Shown here piece by piece: positions 58,682 through 64,000 of a stretch of 64,000 nt of DNA (position 1 is the stretch's first letter; the number at the start of each line of letters is the position of its first letter). Below the pieces are notes generated by a model, which searched no databases, was not told where the DNA came from, and saw nothing but the letters and a program-made list of their open reading frames with translations. This DNA is from Pseudorasbora parva. Lineage: Eukaryota > Chordata > Actinopteri > Cypriniformes > Gobionidae. Position numbers and translations under genes: made by a program. The DNA lies in contig NC_090191.1 of the NCBI RefSeq assembly GCF_024679245.1, positions 1,948,268 to 2,012,267 on the forward strand, in the 5' to 3' direction.

Positions 58682-59766
58682 CTTGCTCTTTACTTACCGT
58701 AACCACAGAAATAAAACCAAGGTTGGCAAACATGGGTGCCGCTCTGACGTGAGCGGGGGTGCCGTGTAAAAGGTGCCGGTACGCACATGCACCGCAGTTC
58801 ATCTCACATCTTATGATGACGCATCTTTAATATTGGTTGCAACATGACAATAATGCTTTTATGTATGTTTCTGTCAATGGATACACGTGCTGGCTCTTCA
58901 GTGATAGGCTACACTACAACAGCGATAATAAAAGAAAAGGGGCAAAACGGTCTCTCTTTGTAAACTGTTTTCAATAAATGCGAGTGCTGCCGTATGACCA
59001 GTCATTTCGCCGTCATCACCCAAGTATATTCGCCAGAAGTAGCGAATCAGAGTGTGCGTGTGCTGTGTGAAGAAATGTCTCTGCACTCATCCGAGAGTGT
59101 GCGCACGTCTCACTGCGCACAAATATTGAGTTCTCTTTCAAGTCTTGCGCTTGAACGGACAAACTCACACAAAAAGTCTGTCAACATGTCCATCTTGTTG
59201 AGTATCCAAGCAGACATAGTCTGAATATGCCTTAAGTGAACTTTATACAGTCGAGAAAGACGACGCATTAGGCCCTGTATTAGGTCTTAAAGGGGCAGCA
59301 ACCTTTAATGTCAAAGAAAGTATAAGGACATCACTCACTGCTCCTGATTGAATAGCTTTTGTAAGTTTAATAAGGATTAATCTTTAATTTAAACAGTTAA
59401 ATATGCAGTTATTTTACATTTGATTATTTATTCAATTTCTCTGCCTAAAAACTAATGTTAGACCTACCTGAAAAACATGAAAAGCATTGTTCATTTTATC
59501 ATTATCTTTGCTTAATAGTATTTATTTGGGCTGATGCTTGTATTTAAGTTAGTTGTTCTTATTTTCTTTATTTTTATTAGTCCTTTATTCTCTGAACATA
59601 GCAAATACCGAACCGTACTAAAAACCGTGAACCTAAAACGTGATACAAACCGAACCGTGAGCAATCTGTACCGTTACACCTCTAGCGTAACGTATGCGAG
59701 GGGGTGCCACAAAATTTAAAATTGTTTCGAAGGGTGCCATGACTGAAAAAAGGTTGGGAAACACTG
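58682..59766. mobile_element. hAT-like composite repeat, copy B
   Basis: Reverse-oriented partner of 43757-46193: GGTTGGGAAACACTGG at the right end, AGGTTGGCAAACATGGGTGC at the left, with TGTACCGTTACACCTCTAGC at 59668. It keeps about 250 bases in the middle (59040-59300) that copy A has replaced. Frames at 58994-59224 have no known domain. Confidence 0.6.
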
Positions 59767-60105
59767 GATTATAATATGCAATTATATAAATGCATATAGG
59801 CTAACACTACACCCCTTTTTCTCAGGAAACAGTACTTGCTGTTAATAGGATATGTGTAGAATAAATAAAGATCTTTAAGTGCACAAAACAAGAACATTTT
59901 CTTTCTCATTTATAGCAAACATCTTGTGATTCCAGACCACCACTGGTAAGCAGTTGAAAACATAACGTCTCGGTTACGTATGTAACCCTAGTTCCCTGAG
60001 GGAACGAGACGCTGCGTCGAAACGCTGTGAGAACGCCTCTGCGTTAATGCGTCGTGAAGCGCGTGCAGAACCAATCCATCGGGAGATCGATCGTCGCCGA
60101 CGACG

Positions 60106-60665
60106 TCATCGACCAGAGACTATAAAACGTCCGCGAACACAAACAGGAACTAGCTTCTGATAAAGCCTGAAGTAAGTGATCACGGGCACGCCGGGAGTAT
60201 GGCAGGGCGACGCAGCGTCTCGTTCCCTCAGGTTCAGCCTCAACCCCAATTTCGACATGTGTGCGAGAACAGCATCTCGATGCTGAACCGCCATCTGTTC
60301 TGTATTCGCTAGAATCAGCCAGTCGTCGATATAATTCAGTATGCGGATGCCCTGCAGACGCAACGGCGCCAGCTGCATCCACACACTTGGTGAATGTGCG
60401 GGGTGACAGAGCTAGACCGAAAGGAAGTACTCGATATTGGTATGCCTCTCCCCCGAAGGCAAACCTCAGGAACTTCCTGTGATGTGGAAGGATGGAGACA
60501 TGAAAATACGCATCTTTGAGGTCTATGGTGACAAACCAATCCTCCGATTTGATCTGCGACACAATCTGTCTGAGTGTGAGCATCTTGAACTTGAGCTTGG
60601 CCACTGAGCGATTTAAGAGATGCAGATCTAATATTGCGGCGTAAGCCCCCATCCTTCTTTGGCAC
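60106..60665 (-). pseudogene. DIRS1 reverse transcriptase, truncated
   Basis: MPKKDGGLR, LDLHLLNRSVAKLKFKML, FVTIDLKDAYFHVSILP, FLRFAFGGEAYQYRVLPFGL, ALSPRTFTKCVD, then after a frame change APLRLQGIRILNYIDDWLIL and LGLRLNLRE. I-D-D-W is the DIRS version of Y-x-D-D. The chain ends where the deletion joins the internal complementary region. Confidence 0.9.
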
Positions 60666-60825
60666 GATGAAGTAACGGGTGTAAAACCCAGACTCCCTGC
60701 CGGGAGGAGGAACCCTTTCTATAGCCCCCTTTCACAGGAGTGTCTCTACTTCCTGTGCCATCACCAGAGCCTGCTCCGGGCCCACCTCTGTAGGTAGGAC
60801 ACCGCTGAAAGGAGGTGGCCGCCTT

Positions 60826-61882
60826 TTAAATTGAATGGCATACCCCCTTTCGATTATCTGCAGGACCCAACGAGATATATTTGATAGACGTTTCCATTCG
60901 TCTAGAAAATCTACTAAGGCAACCAGCCTCTCGAGGCTGGCCTCTGGTGTACTTTGAACAGCAAGCACAGTGCCCTGAAGCGGCGGACCGGCAGGGAACG
61001 ACTGACTTGACTGCTCGGGAGCCCCCCGAAGGGGGAGCGGACCACCCTCGAGTGGCCCGCGGGGACCGTCTGCGCCCCGGCATTGCGGCGGGGTTGACAG
61101 CGCGGCCCCCAGAGGGCGCTGCAGGACAACGGGTAACGTAGGCAGAGGTAAACACCGTTTCCCTTCGGAGGGGACTACCCTCAGCGTCCTGACGCTCCTA
61201 GCCAGTCAGGATTTCCTTTTGTTTTTCCTGCCCTCCGAGGAGGGGGCGGACCACCCTCAGGTGGCCTGCGGAGACCCTCTGCGCCCCGACATTGCGGCGG
61301 GGTTGGCAGCGCGGCCCCTTGAGGGTACCGAAGGAAGACGGGTACCGTATGCTGAGGTAAGCACCGTCTTCCCACGGAGGGGAAACTAAGGGAACCAGCC
61401 TCTCGAGGCTGGCCTCTGGTGTAATTTGAGCAGCGAGTGCAGTGCCCTGAAACGGCGAACCGGCAGGGAACACCTGACCTGACTGCTCGCATGCCCTCTG
61501 AGGAGGGGGCGGACCACCCTCAGGTGGCCCGCGGAGACTCTCTGCGCCACGACATTGCGGCGGGGTTAGCAGCGCGGCCCCCTGTGGGCACCGAAGGAAG
61601 ACGGGTACCGTGTGCTGAGGTAAGCACCGATTTCCTTCGGAGGGGAAATGCCAGGGACGATGCAGCTGAAGGCGAGAGATAGCTCGCAAGCGTCTCTTCG
61701 ATCTTCGGCATCGCCCCATAACCATAGTGTCTCAGCCCAAATATATTACTATATGCAGATGTATGTGGGCTGAACACTCTATATGATACCGGTTTCCTCC
61801 ATGACCTAGACACCTCGGTGTGCAGGTCGGGGAAGAACGGCAGGACGTTGATGCTTTGCACGAGAGGGCAGGAATCGCTCAT
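60826..61882 (-). pseudogene. DIRS1 gag-like ORF1 with tandem duplications
   Basis: FPDLHTEVSRSWRKPVSYRV, MPKIEETLASYLSP and SLAFPLRRKSVLTSAHGTRL match the usual DIRS gag order (F-P-E-M-H-x-E-L-x-x-S-W...). The following Gly/Pro/Arg-rich part comes from the tandem repeat and has frameshifts. Confidence 0.75.
60920..61645. repeat. Tandem repeat of about 240-260 bp inside the DIRS ORF1
   Basis: Blocks with AACCAGCCTCTCGAGGCTGG, ACCACCCTC-GGTGGCC and TTGCGGCGGGGTT start at about 60925 and 61392; a shorter third block lies at about 61230-61390. The unit is GC-rich and probably grew by unequal exchange. Confidence 0.8.
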
Positions 61883-62959
61883 CTAATTTCGTTTTCTCTG
61901 ATTTCGATGGGATTCAGATATTTCCGCCAGCCAGTCGTTTTTTATTTTTAGATTTAACCTGGCCACAGCTCTCGTGAGAACCTCAACTCACTAGCAGGTG
62001 ATTGAAGTGGCGAGTCTTCAGTTGCGATGCTGTCAACGTCCACCTCCTCAGAGCTGGATAGTTGGAGCACCGGTGCCCCGCCCGGGGAGGAAGAGACCGC
62101 AGAGCGGGCTTCCAAACCCCGAGACGAGGCACTGGACGATACAGGTGAGGGCTGAGATAAGGCTGGGCCCGTCTCAAACCCCTCTGTAAAGTCCATGTGT
62201 GAACCCCACGACTGAAGCCACCGCTCTGCCTCGGCAGCAGCGGGACCGAGCCGCAGGGAACACGAGCCGAAGCACCCTCCTCGAAGAGTGCCCGGCGGGA
62301 GCGCAGCGTTCTTAACGAAAGCCGCTCAAAAAATGCTCGCAAGCGGCCCCCTCAAGGGCTGCCTGAGCGTGCTGCGCTCCCAAACAGCCATACACAATGA
62401 GTGTGTTTCCCACACGCAATATATATTTTTTTTGAGGGCAGGGATGAACACACTGTGAAATGCTGTTCACTCGCCATAATCTCCTTTTTCTCTTTATGTT
62501 ATAAAATATATATCAGATATATTTAACAAAGGTGGAAAATTCTCTCTAATGGACAGACAAAAACACCAAATAGACAGACAGGTTCACACAGATCGCTTAC
62601 TGAAGGCACAGAAGCTAGTTCCTGTTTGTGTTCGCGGACGTTTTATAGTCTCCGGTCGATGACGTCATCACGTCGGCGACAATCGATCTCCCGATGGATT
62701 GGTTCTACACGCGCTTCACGACGCATTAACGCAGAGGCGTTCTCACAGCGTTTCGACGCAGCTCGAGTTACCCGAAAGGGAACTGTATTTTACCTTTATT
62801 ACTTGCCAAATATAAAGTCAGTTAATACAGTTGAAACCTCACAGGAACTTTTACAAGCCGGCCACTGCTGGTGGTTCTGGTACTGCTTTTATGTATGTGG
62901 ATGCCATCTTGTCTTTGATATTCATAACCTTTGGAAACTTATAATCAACAATCTGAAGA

Positions 62960-63905
62960 AATCCTGCAAAGACTTCAGATGACCATCACCTGTGAAGAGT
63001 TGACTCCAACTCCTGAGAGGACTTCAGAAGACCATCACGTGTGAAGAGATGACTCAACTCCTGCAAAGACTTCAGAAGACCATCACCTGTGAAGAGATGA
63101 CTCCAACTCCTGCAAAGACTTCAGATGACCATCACCTGTGAAGAGATGACTCAACTCCTGCGAGGACTTCAGATGACCATCACCTGTGAAGAGATGACTC
63201 AACTCCTGCGAGGACTTCAGATGACCAGCACCTGCAAGGAGACGACTCAACTCCTGCGAGGACTTCAGATGACCATCACCTGTGAAGAGACAACTCAACT
63301 CCTGTGAGGACTTCAGATGACCAACACCTGTGAGGAGACGACTCAACTCCTGCGAGGACTTCAGATAACCATCACCAGTGAAGAGATGACTCCAACTCCT
63401 GCAAGGACTTCAGATGACCATCACCTGTGAAGAGACGACTCAACTCCTAAGAGGATTTTACATGACCAACACCTTTGAAGAGCCAACTCAACTCCTGCGA
63501 GGACATCAGATGACCATCACCTGTGAAGAGACAACTCAACACCTGCAAGGACTTCAGATGACCATCACCTGTGAAGAGATGACTCAACTCCTGCGAGGAC
63601 TTCAGATGACCATCACCTGTCAAGAGATAACTTAACTCCTGTGAGGACTTCAGATGACCAACACCTGTGAGGAGACGACTCAACTTCTGCGAGGACATCA
63701 GATAACCATCACCAGTGAAGAGATGACTCCAACTCCTGCAAGGACTTCAGACGACCATCACCTGTGAAGAGACGACTCAACTCCTAAGAGGATTTTACAT
63801 GACCAACACCTTTGAAGAGCCAACTCAACTCCTAAGAGGACTTCAGATGACCATCACCTGTGAAGAGACGACTGAACTCCTGTAAGGACTTCAGATGACC
63901 ATCAC
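62960..63905. repeat. 48-bp minisatellite, about 19 units
   Basis: Unit ACTTCAGATGACCATCACCT plus GTGAAGAGATGACTCAACTCCTGCAAGG. 48 is a multiple of 3, so open frames on both strands are repeats of 16 residues (plus: MTITCEEMTQLLRGLQ). Unit variants (CCAACACCTTTGAAGAGCC at 63460 and 63803) recur about 345 bp apart, so blocks were also duplicated. Confidence 0.93.
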
Positions 63906-64000
63906 TTTCTTCCATCAAAGAGCCAGTCACAGTCCAGTGTTGCCGAACTCGCCAACCCATTCCACCAAGCAACACCTGTCTCTGAATATCCTCCAAGTTA
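63906..64000. other. Window end, no feature
   Basis: Short non-repetitive sequence after the minisatellite, no domain recognised. Confidence 0.4.

Larger units (their letters stand above)
59966..62785 (-). mobile_element. DIRS1-like retrotransposon, internally deleted
   Basis: Inverted terminal repeats lie at about 60011-60158 and 62610-62765 (CCGCGAACACAAACAGGAAC and its complement, GCGTTAATGCGTCGTGAAGC and its complement). An internal complementary region at 60208-60232 is the reverse complement of 59995-60019. On the minus strand a gag-like region is followed by RT, which then runs directly into the internal complementary region: RNase H, the methyltransferase-like domain and the tyrosine recombinase are all missing. 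Confidence 0.88.

Noticed and set aside
62960..63905. CRISPR-like array
   Set aside because: Units are contiguous with no unique spacers, and the genome is eukaryotic. The same applies to the arrays at 19738 and 51288.

Overview
The window reads as teleost fish nuclear DNA, most likely a cyprinid (carp/minnow type). The evidence is split genes with GT/AG introns, a fish-type B30.2 exon, and a dense nested mix of fish transposons: Tc1/mariner, hAT, Harbinger-like and TTAA-target elements, L2 LINEs, DIRS1, BEL/Pao, Ty3/gypsy, and microsatellites. Very little of the sequence is host coding.

Host genes. (1) Positions 3-461 hold the last exon of a B30.2/SPRY protein (fish NLR- or TRIM-like) whose upstream part lies outside the window. 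(2) One large plus-strand gene runs from about 11.85 kb to 56.73 kb. I assembled it from 16 coding exons with consistent splice phases (2217 nt, 738 codons plus stop). It encodes a meprin-like metalloprotease: signal peptide, short propeptide, astacin catalytic domain, MAM, MATH, three tandemly duplicated Thr/Pro-rich mucin-like exons, and a hydrophobic C-terminal tail with no cytoplasmic part. It is closest in feel to the meprin beta subunit but has no EGF module. Two astacin hallmark residues are changed: the Glu after the third zinc His is Gln, and the Met-turn Tyr is Phe.

Layout. 0.5-11.8 kb: intergenic; a TA-flanked MITE that contains a miniature LTR element with tRNA-like LTRs; Tc1, Harbinger-like, BEL/Pao and gag fragments. 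11.3-12.1 kb: a duplicated block in the presumed meprin promoter, 5' UTR exon, signal-peptide exon. 12.1-25.5 kb (intron): L2 tail, TTAA foldback, a gag-only LTR element with a Tf1-type self-priming layout, a 3.2 kb minisatellite, a Harbinger-like element. 25.5-27.0 kb: propeptide and catalytic exons. 27.0-47.1 kb (intron): a minus-strand gypsy element split by a Gmr1-like element (integrase before RT), itself split by a hAT element carrying an LTR fragment; L2 fragments; an intact Tc1-like transposon. 47.1-48.9 kb: MAM/MATH exons. 48.9-56.7 kb: an L2 with an internal minisatellite, the mucin-like exons, a hAT element with a BED-like finger, and the terminal exon. 56.7-64 kb: intergenic; a decayed Tc1, a composite hAT-like repeat, an internally deleted DIRS1 element, and a 48-bp minisatellite.

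Nearly all transposon reading frames are broken. The exceptions are the 331-residue Tc1 transposase (44126-45121) and the 496-residue gag-like frame (16365-17855). Homology calls are from motif recognition only; no database search was run.
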